The translations under genes and the position numbers were made by a program. A stretch of 64,000 nt of DNA from Budvicia aquatica DSM 5075 = ATCC 35567 (GTDB lineage Bacteria > Pseudomonadota > Gammaproteobacteria > Enterobacterales > Enterobacteriaceae). A model generated the notes under the pieces. The model was given only the letters and a program-made list of their open reading frames with translations. It searched no databases and was not told the DNA's origin. Below are positions 8,013-16,158 of the stretch, piece after piece. Numbering within the stretch: position 1 is the stretch's first letter; every line of letters begins with the position of its first letter. The stretch covers positions 1 to 64,000 of the forward strand of contig NZ_ATYS01000009.1 in the NCBI RefSeq assembly GCF_000427805.1. Direction: 5' to 3'.

Positions 8013-9308
8013 TTACCATTCGCCGATATCCGTAAAGTTATTTTCTTCATCAAAAATAAACTGGGACGGTTCAGTTAATATTTCGATATTATTATTGGCG
8101 CGAGCATCGTCCAGCATATTTTCAGAAATATAAATTTCACCTATATGTAATGTGTTAGCCATTCTGACTATTCGCGCTTCAGTTCTGCCATCTAATATAA
8201 TGCAGGTCTTAATCGCAACCTGAATGGCTTGCTTATCTGATGGCATAATGACGGGAATAAAGCCATCGCGCGCGAGTCGGGATGTAATGACATTAGGATA
8301 AGTTTCGGGCAAATCGATTTTATTATACAGGCGCTGGGTACAGTAATCGGCCCAACCCATGCCGGTCGCATTGCCGCCGCTTTGCTCATGTAAATCCAGC
8401 ACCGCTATGCGATCGGGCCTGATAGTCGCAATAGGTTCAACAAAGGGCGTCGGCGCTCTGCCCATCACGTGTCCGTCCATACCGCCGCCGGAATATATTT
8501 TGCCCATTAGATCAATAACCGCGATATCAACGTTATCAAACAAGATCTTAGGGAAATAGGATTTAGATTCAGCCAAGAGTGCGGTTTCACGCTCTTCTAA
8601 TCTGTCTGCGGCAATAGCTTCGATTTTTACCACTTTGTCATAGGCATTCTCAACCGTACCGATACCAAAGAGAAAAGGGGTCTTTTTCACCTTAATTCGC
8701 GCCATGTCGACAATGTTTTTCGCCATATTGCCGAAGCCGTGAGTATGGCAAGAGTCTGCGCCGTCTTGTTTGCCAAAACCGATAGTAATCATTTTGATAA
8801 TGCCGCTTTCTATCGGGGCGGTGAACGCGTTGTGAGCTTTAATCCGGTTAATGGCAATAATGCCATCAGCCTGCATCGCGTTTTTATCCATTAAAATAGG
8901 CAGCCCATTTTCCAATTCACCAAGCTTTACCGTTTCCATTGATGCGCGGATCTCACAGCCCAGTATTTCTTCCGTCATCCCCAAATTCTCCAGCACGTGG
9001 CGTTGACCTTCAGCGGTCGCACCACCGTGGCTTCCCATCGCCGGAACGGCAAAGGGAATAGCCCCCAAGGCTTTTAACTCAGCAATAACGGCCTGTGCAA
9101 TTCTGGGTATTTCAGCAATTCCCCGGCTGCCAATACCAACTGCAATGGTCATGCCGGGTTTTATCGTCGCTTTAATTTCAGGCTTATTTAATTCTTGTTT
9201 AACCACTGACTTTATATCAATAATTTCATTCGGTGATGCAAAGTGTTGCCGAACTTTTATCATATTAGGCAGAGGGATATCTTGTAATAGCTTATCAATA
9301 AAAGACAT
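8013..9308 (-). CDS. LarA-family nickel-pincer 2-hydroxyacid racemase/epimerase
   Basis: This 431-residue protein belongs to the LarA (DUF2088) superfamily, which racemises or epimerises the carbon next to a carboxylate by hydride transfer to the nickel-pincer nucleotide. Residues matching L. plantarum LarA can be placed. Arg62 (GSRGIAEIP) corresponds to Arg75, His94 (GSHGGAT) to the catalytic His108, His159 (KAHNAF) to His174, Lys172 (SGIIKM) to the cofactor-anchoring Lys184, and His188 or His190 (CHTHGFG) to the nickel ligand His200. Overall it is far from lactate racemase, and it sits in a sugar-acid cluster, so an aldonate or other sugar acid is the likely substrate. Family members that epimerise D-gluconate at C2 are known. 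The start is the ATG at 9308, since AGGAG lies 8 nt before it; an in-frame GTG at 9314 is too close. Confidence 0.85.
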   Translation of the reverse strand: MSFIDKLLQDIPLPNMIKVRQHFASPNEIIDIKSVVKQELNKPEIKATIKPGMTIAVGIGSRGIAEIPRIAQAVIAELKALGAIPFAVPAMGSHGGATAEGQRHVLENLGMTEEILGCEIRASMETVKLGELENGLPILMDKNAMQADGIIAINRIKAHNAFTAPIESGIIKMITIGFGKQDGADSCHTHGFGNMAKNIVDMARIKVKKTPFLFGIGTVENAYDKVVKIEAIAADRLEERETALLAESKSYFPKILFDNVDIAVIDLMGKIYSGGGMDGHVMGRAPTPFVEPIATIRPDRIAVLDLHEQSGGNATGMGWADYCTQRLYNKIDLPETYPNVITSRLARDGFIPVIMPSDKQAIQVAIKTCIILDGRTEARIVRMANTLHIGEIYISENMLDDARANNNIEILTEPSQFIFDEENNFTDIGEW

Positions 9309-9359
9309 GTTCACAACTCCTGTGAATGATTACCCGAAGGTTTCTATTATTTTATTTTT

Positions 9360-9431
9360 AGGCACCGCTATTTATAATTGTGAATATAAAGCTTGTTATG
9401 AAACGCAGTATTTAAATAAACAGTGGTGCCT
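9360..9431 (-). other. Structured spacer between the dehydratase and LarA-homologue genes
   Basis: The 130-bp gap holds a 72-bp segment closed by AGGCACC and GGTGCCT. Two more pairs follow after one mismatch, and an inner TTTATA/TATAAA repeat is present. It could be an RNA processing or stability element that sets the ratio of the two enzymes. Evidence is the inverted repeat only. Confidence 0.3.
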
Positions 9432-9444
9432 GATAATCGGTCAA

Positions 9445-10965
9445 TTACATAATTGAACCAATATTCCAGGGAACAAATTCCAAACCACCGTAACCAAAAA
9501 GTTCACTCTTGGTTTTTTTACCCGATGCCATATCCAGAATCATGGTGTATAAACGCTCGCCGGCTTCAGCAATGGTTTCTGTGCCGTCAACGACGTTGCC
9601 ACAGTTAATATCCATATCTTCTTCCTGCCGCTTCCAGAGCGTATTGTTGGTGGCCAGCTTTAGGGACGGCGTTGGTTTGCTGCCAAATGCCGATCCCCTG
9701 CCGGTCGTAAAACATAGCAGATTGGCTCCGCCGGCAATTTGGCCGGTAACGGCAATCGGGTCGTATCCGGGGGTATCCATAAAGACCAGCCCTTTGGCGG
9801 TGACCGGTTCAGCATATTCATAAACATCGACTAAGTTAGAGGTTCCGCCTTTGGCGATGCCACCGAGGGATTTTTCCAGTACTGTCGTCAGGCCACCGAC
9901 TTTGTTGCCCGCCGATGGATTGTTATTCATCTCGCTGTTATTGCGGGCACAGTAATCCTCCCACCATTTAATCCGGCTGATGAGTTTTTTACCGACTTCG
10001 GGCGTCACGGCACGGCGGGTTAACAGATGTTCTGCCCCGTAGATCTCAGATGTTTCGGACAGAATTGCGGTACCGCCTTGCTGAACAATTTTATCGGCGG
10101 CATAGCCAAGTACCGGATTGGCTGAAATACCCGAATAGCTATCGGAACCGCCGCACTCTAAGGCCAGAATAATTTCAGAAACGGGTACCTCTTCACGTTT
10201 AACCTGGTTGGCTTCGGCCAGCATTCCATCAATAACTTCAATGCCCTTATTAATGGTTTTTTGCGTGCCGCCGGTTTCCTGAATTGTCATGGTATGCAGC
10301 ATTTTGCCTTCGGTCAGGTTTTCGACCTGAATCAGATCTTTGATCTGATTAGATTCACATCCCAGACCGATGATAACCACGCCAGCAAAGTTGACGTGTC
10401 GGGCATATCCGCTCAAGGTGCGGCGCATAACAACCATGGCTTCACTGTCAAAACCAATCGCACAGCCGAAGCTTTGCGGCAGAGCGACAACCCCGTCAAC
10501 GTTAGGGTAGTTTTCTAGTCCGTGCTTTTTATAATGATCTTCAATTGCCCGGGCGACTGTGGCACTGCAGTTTACCGAGGTCAGAATACCGATAAAGTTT
10601 CGGGTTGCTACGCGACCGTCGGCCCGTTTGATGCCCATAAAGGTATCGATTTTTTCCGCTTTAGGTAGTTCAATGGTATCTTCACCGAAGGCGTAGTCGC
10701 GGCTGAAGTCACCCATGCTTAGGTTGTGGGTGTGGATATGGTCGCCTGCTTTAATGGGCTCTGAGGCAAAACCGATAATTTGCCCGTAGCGTTTTACCGC
10801 TTGGCCAACGGGAATATCCCGTAGGGATATTTTATGGCCCTCAGGAATATCGGATTGAACTTTAATGTTTTCATTGGCTAATACCGTGCCGGCAGATACC
10901 GGAAAGCGGGCGACAACGACATCATCGTTAGGATTAAGCTTCATTACGGGATAGACATTACTCAT
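9445..10965 (-). CDS. UxaA/GarD-family sugar-acid dehydratase
   Basis: The 506-residue protein has an N-terminal SAF domain (about residues 10-85, with PEGHKISLRDIPVGQAVKRYG). A large UxaA/GarD catalytic region follows, with NFIGILTSVNC, YPNVDGVVALPQSFGC, ALECGGSDSYSGISANP, NPSAGNKVGGLTTVLEKSLG and CFTTGRGSAFG. Enzymes of this family (altronate dehydratase UxaA, galactarate dehydratase GarD) are metal-dependent and remove water from C2-C3 of sugar acids to give 2-keto-3-deoxy acids. The full fused form of about 500 residues fits either activity. AGGAG lies 6 nt before the ATG. It is second in the leftward unit, 45 bp after the aldolase, which supports coupled dehydration and cleavage. Substrate not determined. 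Confidence 0.88.
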   Translation of the reverse strand: MSNVYPVMKLNPNDDVVVARFPVSAGTVLANENIKVQSDIPEGHKISLRDIPVGQAVKRYGQIIGFASEPIKAGDHIHTHNLSMGDFSRDYAFGEDTIELPKAEKIDTFMGIKRADGRVATRNFIGILTSVNCSATVARAIEDHYKKHGLENYPNVDGVVALPQSFGCAIGFDSEAMVVMRRTLSGYARHVNFAGVVIIGLGCESNQIKDLIQVENLTEGKMLHTMTIQETGGTQKTINKGIEVIDGMLAEANQVKREEVPVSEIILALECGGSDSYSGISANPVLGYAADKIVQQGGTAILSETSEIYGAEHLLTRRAVTPEVGKKLISRIKWWEDYCARNNSEMNNNPSAGNKVGGLTTVLEKSLGGIAKGGTSNLVDVYEYAEPVTAKGLVFMDTPGYDPIAVTGQIAGGANLLCFTTGRGSAFGSKPTPSLKLATNNTLWKRQEEDMDINCGNVVDGTETIAEAGERLYTMILDMASGKKTKSELFGYGGLEFVPWNIGSIM

Positions 10966-11010
10966 GGAAATCTCCTGATAATTGTTAGATCCAAATAACG
11001 GTTTTTATTG

Positions 11011-11922
11011 TTATTGTGCGTCGATTCCGGCTGACTGCAGAATGCGCTTAACCTGCGAAATTTTATCGGCAGAGAGCTTTCTGACCGGTGCAATAACGTT
11101 TGTTGATATATCTAAACCCGATGCTTTAATGCCTTCTTTCACCACGCCAAAGAAAGGGGATTCAATGGCATATAACGAAGAGAGTTTTGCCAAGGTGCGC
11201 TGTAACTCGAACGCCTTCTCATACTCTTTATTTACAAAGGCGTTATAGATACCCCCGGTCACTTCAGGTGCAATATTGAAGGTGGCTGGAATACCGCCGT
11301 GTCCGCCTAGAATTAGGGTATCTAACAGATATTCGTCATAGCCGGAGAAGATAATAAATTCAGGTCGGAAAGGATGGATTCGGTTAATGATCTCTCTGGT
11401 GTGGCTGATATTATCAATAGTGTCTTTAATGCCAATAATGTTGGGAACGTCTTTGGCTAAGCGGGTGATAACATCAAGGCCGATATCTTGCCCGGTTAAT
11501 GCCGGAAAATTATATAACAGCACCGGAACAGCCAGACTTTCCCCAATGCTCCGATAGTGATGGTAAATATACTCACTGCTTAACTGGGCATAATAGGGAT
11601 TAACCACCAGTACAGCGGCAGCACCAATCTTTTGCGCATGCAACCCGTATTGGATGGTTTCATCTGTTCCCGGGGCAGCGATACCTAACATGACCGGAAC
11701 ACGACCGGCAACGTGACTCATGGCAAATTCAGCCACTTCAAGACGCATTTCATGGTCCATATGACAAAACTCACCGCCGCTGCCTAGAATCAGCATACCG
11801 TTTGCACCACTGTCGATCACTCTGTCTATCAGTTTGCCCATGCCGTCGCGATCGAGCTTGCCTGCACTGTTAACGATGGTTGGAACCGGTGGAAAGATAC
11901 CTCTAAATTTATTCAGACTCAT
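11011..11922 (-). CDS. YagE-like 2-keto-3-deoxy-sugar-acid aldolase (DHDPS superfamily), copy 1
   Basis: A 303-residue TIM-barrel class I aldolase. The Schiff-base lysine is Lys166 (IIGIKDT) and the partner tyrosine Tyr137 (LLYNFPALTGQD). GSGGEF (47-52) replaces the GTTGE loop of true dihydrodipicolinate synthase and matches E. coli YagE and YjhH. These enzymes split 2-keto-3-deoxy-gluconate or -pentonate into pyruvate and an aldehyde. It is first in the leftward cluster, with a tandem operator starting 35 bp upstream of its start. The copy at 18 kb is a clear paralogue: GQDI, NIIGIKDT, FSGYDEY and the C-terminal region are shared. Related enzymes with other specificity (for example 5-keto-4-deoxyglucarate dehydratase) exist, so the exact reaction is inferred. 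Confidence 0.88.
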   Translation of the reverse strand: MSLNKFRGIFPPVPTIVNSAGKLDRDGMGKLIDRVIDSGANGMLILGSGGEFCHMDHEMRLEVAEFAMSHVAGRVPVMLGIAAPGTDETIQYGLHAQKIGAAAVLVVNPYYAQLSSEYIYHHYRSIGESLAVPVLLYNFPALTGQDIGLDVITRLAKDVPNIIGIKDTIDNISHTREIINRIHPFRPEFIIFSGYDEYLLDTLILGGHGGIPATFNIAPEVTGGIYNAFVNKEYEKAFELQRTLAKLSSLYAIESPFFGVVKEGIKASGLDISTNVIAPVRKLSADKISQVKRILQSAGIDAQ

Positions 11923-11950
11923 AGTATGGCGTACTCCGTTTTTTAGTATG

Positions 11951-11992
11951 TGATTTGTTCTGCATGTGGAACTACTGTTCTTTATTTTAGTT
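11951..11992. promoter_or_regulatory. Tandem operator upstream of aldolase copy 1
   Basis: A near-palindromic site GTTCTGCATGTGGAAC at 11957-11972 is followed 20 bp further upstream by a weaker site starting GTTC at 11977. The whole 42-bp block is identical at 36 of 42 positions to 14384-14425 in front of gldA. Likely binding site of the IclR-type regulator encoded at 19.0-19.8 kb. Confidence 0.65.
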
Positions 11993-12287
11993 AGGCTGCA
12001 CCCACTTCACAGTACAGTCAACTGTTTTTGGTTTAAATTACGATCAAAATGATTGTTGTGTGATCTTGTCTGTATTTTATGGCGTAAAATTGCCGACGAT
12101 AAATGCGCCGTTGGCGGCGAAAAATAGGATTAATGGCAGGGGGGAATAGCGTCAAATAAGGGATGAATGGGGGGTTTTTTACTTAAAAATAGACGGTGAA
12201 AATTTTTTAATTAATTGATAATAATGAATTATTACAGAGAGTTGAGGGGGCGGATATGAATATAAGCCAAAGTAATAAAACGTTGGC
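11993..12287. other. Upstream region of aldolase copy 1 with CRP-like half site
   Basis: An AT-rich stretch without genes. TGTGATCT at 12059-12066 matches one arm of the CRP consensus; extending to 12076, 12 of 18 bases agree. A matching TGTGATC lies at almost the same distance upstream of gldA. Catabolite control would be expected for such a pathway, but the match is weak. Confidence 0.3.
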
Positions 12288-12590
12288 TTAAGAAGCAGGG
12301 GATAATCGGGCACTGTTATAGCCCTTAGTGAAATCATCTGAAAGGTGATTGCCACTAAAGTCGGTAAAAAAATCGCTCAGCAGCTCTTGCTCCAACTGAT
12401 AAAAATAGGCTAATTGACCTGCCTGATATTGAGCCATGGTGGAGTCACTGCATAATTTTTCGAGTGCATAAGAAAAGCCACAGACAAATCCTTTTCTGTA
12501 ATCGATGCTATAGCTCAGCATGGTTTTTGTTATCACCGGCTCGTGGGCAACAAGCCCCGCCATCAGCCCGTCACTAAATGATTTATTCAT
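12288..12590 (-). CDS. YghW-like DUF2623 protein
   Basis: A 100-residue soluble protein starting MNKSFSDGLMAGLVAHEP. The pattern GLMAGL, then a KGFVCGFSYA segment, then YQAGQLAYFYQLEQELLSDFF, parallels E. coli YghW (MNNHFGKGLMAGL..., FVLGYSHR..., AGILTRRYGLDKEMVMDFF). The function of this family is not known. It sits alone between the aldolase promoter region and a divergent small gene and has no obvious link to the sugar-acid cluster. Confidence 0.7.
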   Translation of the reverse strand: MNKSFSDGLMAGLVAHEPVITKTMLSYSIDYRKGFVCGFSYALEKLCSDSTMAQYQAGQLAYFYQLEQELLSDFFTDFSGNHLSDDFTKGYNSARLSPAS

Positions 12591-12891
12591 ACATACTCAG
12601 AACGCAATCTATTCGATGTGTAAATTATAATATAACGTGTGGTTTTATTGGATACCACATAATAAGTATTTGGCTATCATTATTGCCAGAAACACCCTAA
12701 ATTCCGGCGTTGCCGGCAGAGCGCCATTGTGGTCACTACGGCAGGACTGGCTATTTATTCCGCATACTGTGTTTTTTAGCGATCTTTTTATTTTATCTGT
12801 TAACTCAACGACAAAAATGAAACCGCTGAAGTTGGCTGATTATGAGAAAACCGCCGATACTTTGAGTATTCAATCAGTCATGAGGTGGAAT

Positions 12892-13152
12892 ATGAAAAGA
12901 GATTGGGAATTAATTAAAAAAATATTAGTGATGGTTGAAGCATCTGATGTCAGTGCCAACGGGGTAAAAAGTACCAGCATTACCGGATATGATCATGGTC
13001 TGGTCTGTGCCCATATTAGTCTGTTGCAAGAGAATAGTTATATCGAAGGGCACGATTATAGCTCCAGCTCATTAGATTATTATCAGGTGACGGGATTAAC
13101 CTGGAAAGGCTATGACCTGCTGGATACCCTGCGAGATCAATCTTTAACCTAG
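12892..13152 (+). CDS. DUF2513-family small protein
   Basis: An 86-residue protein starting MKRDWELIKKILVMVE, the usual opening of the DUF2513 family. The fold looks like a winged helix (LVCAHISLLQENSYIEG, then a wing and YQVTGLTWKGYDLLDTLRD). Family members occur in prophages and on chromosomes, and their function is unknown. The frame stays open back to 12637, but the ATG at 12892 is preferred. It has TGAGGTGG just upstream and gives the family's normal length, and the extra N terminus resembles nothing known. A good terminator follows. Confidence 0.75.
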   Translation: MKRDWELIKKILVMVEASDVSANGVKSTSITGYDHGLVCAHISLLQENSYIEGHDYSSSSLDYYQVTGLTWKGYDLLDTLRDQSLT

Positions 13153-13183
13153 TGCATCAGTGACGCCGAAAAATAGCTAGCCG

Positions 13184-13226
13184 AAACCGTGACCCTCGTT
13201 TTTATTGCGGGCCACGGTTTTTTTAT
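13184..13226 (+). terminator. Intrinsic terminator after DUF2513 gene
   Basis: AAACCGTG and CACGGTTT form an 8-bp stem (13184-13191 with 13213-13220) followed by a run of T. It lies between the convergent DUF2513 gene and gldA. Confidence 0.8.
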
Positions 13227-13242
13227 TGCCTGTAAATAGGAA

Positions 13243-14343
13243 CTACGCCGCTAACTTACGTCGACGACCTTCAGCATCCGCCGCCCGAAGCGCAGCCATC
13301 ACATTTTCCGGGCTAATTTCACAAGGCTCGTTATGCATGGTCTCACCTTCATTACACGCCGCTTTAGCCACCTTCATAAGCTCTTCATCGCTGACCTGTT
13401 TTAGACCAATATCTTCCAGCGTAATCGGTAACCCGACCTGCTGACAGAAGGTATAAACGGTATCAATAATTTCAGGATCCCGATCGGTCAGCATCAGCAT
13501 GGCTAAGGTACCGAAGGCGACTTTTTCTCCGTGCCAATAGCTATGGGTTTGCGGCAATACGGTGAGCCCGTTATGAATAGCATGGGCCGCGGCCAAGCCG
13601 CCGCTTTCAAAGCCGAGGCCGGAGAGTAGGGTGTTGGCTTCAATCACGTGCTCAAGTGCCGGGGTTACCTGCTGTTGCTCACAAGCAGACTTGGCCAGAA
13701 CGCCATACTTAAGCAAGGTATCGTAACACAGGCGGGCCAGACCAAAGGCTGACATAGGGCCGGGGCGGGTTGTCATATTGCCTGCCAGCTTAATCCGACA
13801 ATCTTCGGCTTCAAACCACGTCGCCAGCGCATCACCAATGCCGGAAACCAAAAAGCGAACCGGAGCCTGAGCGATAACTTTAGAGTCAACCAGCACCACG
13901 TCGGGGTTACGAGGGATCATCAGATAACGCTTAAACTGGCCTTCCTGAGTATAAATCACCACTAGCGAGCTGCAGGGGGCATCCGTTGACGCCAGCGTAG
14001 GCACAATCGCGATTGGCAGTTTTAGTGCCGCACCCGTAGCCTTAGCGGTGTCCAGCGTTTTACCGCCGCCCATTCCGACCACGACTTCAGCACCATAGGC
14101 TTTGGCCAGCGATGAGATGCGGGCAATTTCTTCGTCTGAACATTCGCTATTGAATACTTCAACTTGAAAATCGATTTTACCGTCTAATGCCCCGGCAATC
14201 ATGCCGCCTAAGGTTTGGTTAACAAACGGGTCCTGTAACACCAACGCTTTCTTGCCAAGGCGGGAAAGTTCCTCACCTAAGCACAGCTTTATTGCATCGG
14301 CTCCTTGCACATAACGGCCGGGAAAAATAGCAGTGGTAATCAT
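13243..14343 (-). CDS. gldA: GldA-family metal-dependent alcohol dehydrogenase
   Basis: The 366-residue protein shows the NAD-binding loop MGGGKTLDTAK and the motif PTLASTDAPCSSLVVIYT. Metal-ligand regions GIGDALATWFEA, GLAAAHAIHNGL and HGEKVAFGTL are also present, closely following E. coli glycerol dehydrogenase GldA. Such enzymes oxidise glycerol to dihydroxyacetone with NAD and can reduce small aldehydes such as glycolaldehyde. Its promoter carries the same 42-bp operator block as aldolase copy 1, which ties it to the sugar-acid regulon. A plausible job is to process the aldehyde released by the aldolases (inferred). AAGGAG precedes the ATG. It is monocistronic, pointing away from the right-hand operon. 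Confidence 0.88.
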   Translation of the reverse strand: MITTAIFPGRYVQGADAIKLCLGEELSRLGKKALVLQDPFVNQTLGGMIAGALDGKIDFQVEVFNSECSDEEIARISSLAKAYGAEVVVGMGGGKTLDTAKATGAALKLPIAIVPTLASTDAPCSSLVVIYTQEGQFKRYLMIPRNPDVVLVDSKVIAQAPVRFLVSGIGDALATWFEAEDCRIKLAGNMTTRPGPMSAFGLARLCYDTLLKYGVLAKSACEQQQVTPALEHVIEANTLLSGLGFESGGLAAAHAIHNGLTVLPQTHSYWHGEKVAFGTLAMLMLTDRDPEIIDTVYTFCQQVGLPITLEDIGLKQVSDEELMKVAKAACNEGETMHNEPCEISPENVMAALRAADAEGRRRKLAA

Positions 14344-14383
14344 TTTTTTACTCCTTGGATTATTGAAAAATAATTACGCCTGC

Positions 14384-14425
14384 TGATTTGTTCTTTATGT
14401 GGAACTATTGTTCTGTATTTTGTTT
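14384..14425. promoter_or_regulatory. Tandem operator upstream of gldA
   Basis: GTTCTTTATGTGGAAC at 14390-14405 with a second, weaker copy GTTCTGTATTTTGTTT starting 20 bp upstream at 14410. The 42-bp block nearly repeats 11951-11992. It lies 47 bp upstream of the gldA start. Confidence 0.65.
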
Positions 14426-14710
14426 TATATTCGACTCAGGCAGTGCCGGAGTCAATGATATGCGCCGGTCAAGTTGATTTTTTGTGATCGACAGCAACTA
14501 ATTTCATCCGCTATCGATAGGCTATCTATAACAATGTATTGATAATTATTGATTTTTTAATATATCGGGCACTTAGCCCTGTGGTGAGGAGGGGAGATGG
14601 CGTACTGCAGATTCAACGAATTGGATAGATAAAAAATTTGCGTTTGCTCACAGAACCCTAACTTTAGCGATTCAAACGATTGACTCTTTCCTACCTACAA
14701 TAGAGTATAT
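14426..14710. other. Divergent control region between gldA and right-hand operon
   Basis: Non-coding, between two divergent transcription units. TGTGATC at 14483-14489 is a possible CRP arm, about 140 bp upstream of the gldA start. No reading frame was recognised. Confidence 0.35.
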
Positions 14711-14746
14711 GTTCCATATGCAGTACATTTGTTCTGTATATGGAAC
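14711..14746. promoter_or_regulatory. Tandem operator upstream of right-hand transporter operon
   Basis: Two 16-bp sites lie exactly 20 bp apart: GTTCCATATGCAGTAC (14711-14726) and GTTCTGTATATGGAAC (14731-14746). The second has perfect GTTC/GAAC ends and a TATA centre. They lie 89 bp upstream of the transporter start. This is the best conserved of the three operator pairs. Confidence 0.7.
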
Positions 14747-14834
14747 TAAAATGATTCATCTCAACAGCTATACACCAAAATAATACAACGCATTAATTTC
14801 TAATAATTTAAAGGTTGAGCCAAGGAACATACTG

Positions 14835-16106
14835 ATGAATACAGCCTCAAGTGCCCCAATTCCTAAAGGACGGTGGAAACACATTATCCCCGCCACGATA
14901 TTGGTCTATATCGTGGCTTATATGGATAGAACAAATATCGCCATTGGTATTGCTGGCGGTATGGATAAAGATTTAGGAATGACTGCTTCGTTTTCAGGAT
15001 TAGTCGCAGGCATTTTCTTTATCGGATACATTTTTCTACAAGTACCCGGCGGACACATTGCCGAACGCTATAGTGCTAAAAAGTTTATCGCCTGGACAAT
15101 CGTTGCCTGGGGCGGTTTTGCCTTACTCACCGGATTCGTACAGAACCCAACTCAGCTACTGATTATACGCTTCATACTCGGGGTGGCTGAAGGCGGTGTT
15201 TATCCGGCGATCTTAGCACTGATAGGACACTGGTTTCCTAATGAGGAAAAAGCCCGTGCTATTGCCTTCTTCCAAATGAACTTGGCCGTCGCTTCGATTA
15301 TTACTGGCCCGCTCTCCGGCTGGTTAATTGAAGTTCAGGGCTGGCGTGAAATGTTTATTATCGAAGGTGTATTATCGCTAGGATTACTGTTTATCTGGAT
15401 GCCGATGGTGGCAGATCATCCGCATCAGGCTAAGTGGTTAGACCCGCGTGAACGTGAGTGGATTGAGCGCAAGCTTGAAGAAGACAAAATGGGCTCGTCC
15501 GTTGACGATAAAGCCAGTTTTAAAACCATTATCCGTAGCGTAAATTTATGGAAGTTAATCGGGATTTATTTCTTCGTTCAGGTCGGTTTCTATGGCTTCG
15601 CACTGTGGATGCCTAACCTGATTAGAAATCTGACCGGAAGCGGTATGACCATTGTGGGTGCCTTGACCGCTGCACCTTATTTCCTCTGTATTATCGGCCA
15701 ATACTACATTGCCAAATGGTGTGATAAGACGATGAACCGTCGGCTATATACCGCTATTCCTCTGGTCGGTTTTGCCATCTGTCTGACGCTGTCTCTGCTA
15801 TTAAAAGACAATATCTGGCTGGCTTACGGAATGATGGTGATATGCGGATTCTTCCTGCAAGCCTATGCCGGACCGTTCTGGACGCTTCCACCGTTACTTT
15901 TCCCTGCCAACGTGTTGGGTGGCGTACGGGGTTCAATCAATGCCCTGGGTAATTTAGGCGGCTTTATCGGCCCTTATCTGGTGGGATTATTAACCATGAC
16001 CATTAGCCAAACTGCAGGCATGTTTGTGTTAGTCGGAGCACTGTTAATCGCCACTTTCTTACTCTTTACTTTACCGGCCATTACGGCCCGACCACCCACT
16101 AAATAG
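14835..16106 (+). CDS. ACS-family MFS transporter, first gene of right-hand operon
   Basis: A 423-residue major facilitator with about 12 membrane segments. YMDRTNIAIGIAGG in TM1, GHIAERYSAKKFI and FILGVAEGGVYPAILALIGHWFP are ACS-family hallmarks, so a carboxylated sugar or other organic anion is the expected substrate. It differs clearly from the other two ACS carriers in the island, which suggests different or overlapping substrates. AAGGAA lies before the ATG. The sugar-acid dehydratase gene follows after 52 bp, then the second aldolase, so the operon reads uptake-dehydration-cleavage. The operator pair at 14711-14746 lies just upstream. Confidence 0.87.
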   Translation: MNTASSAPIPKGRWKHIIPATILVYIVAYMDRTNIAIGIAGGMDKDLGMTASFSGLVAGIFFIGYIFLQVPGGHIAERYSAKKFIAWTIVAWGGFALLTGFVQNPTQLLIIRFILGVAEGGVYPAILALIGHWFPNEEKARAIAFFQMNLAVASIITGPLSGWLIEVQGWREMFIIEGVLSLGLLFIWMPMVADHPHQAKWLDPREREWIERKLEEDKMGSSVDDKASFKTIIRSVNLWKLIGIYFFVQVGFYGFALWMPNLIRNLTGSGMTIVGALTAAPYFLCIIGQYYIAKWCDKTMNRRLYTAIPLVGFAICLTLSLLLKDNIWLAYGMMVICGFFLQAYAGPFWTLPPLLFPANVLGGVRGSINALGNLGGFIGPYLVGLLTMTISQTAGMFVLVGALLIATFLLFTLPAITARPPTK

Positions 16107-16158
16107 CCGGTAATGATGATTCAATGTCGTGTTGATAGATTATTTTGAGGAATTGAAA

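Noticed and set aside
12637-12891. Longer N terminus of the DUF2513 gene
   Set aside because: The family begins at MKRDW; the upstream extension is unlike any relative and the proper ribosome binding site is at the internal ATG.
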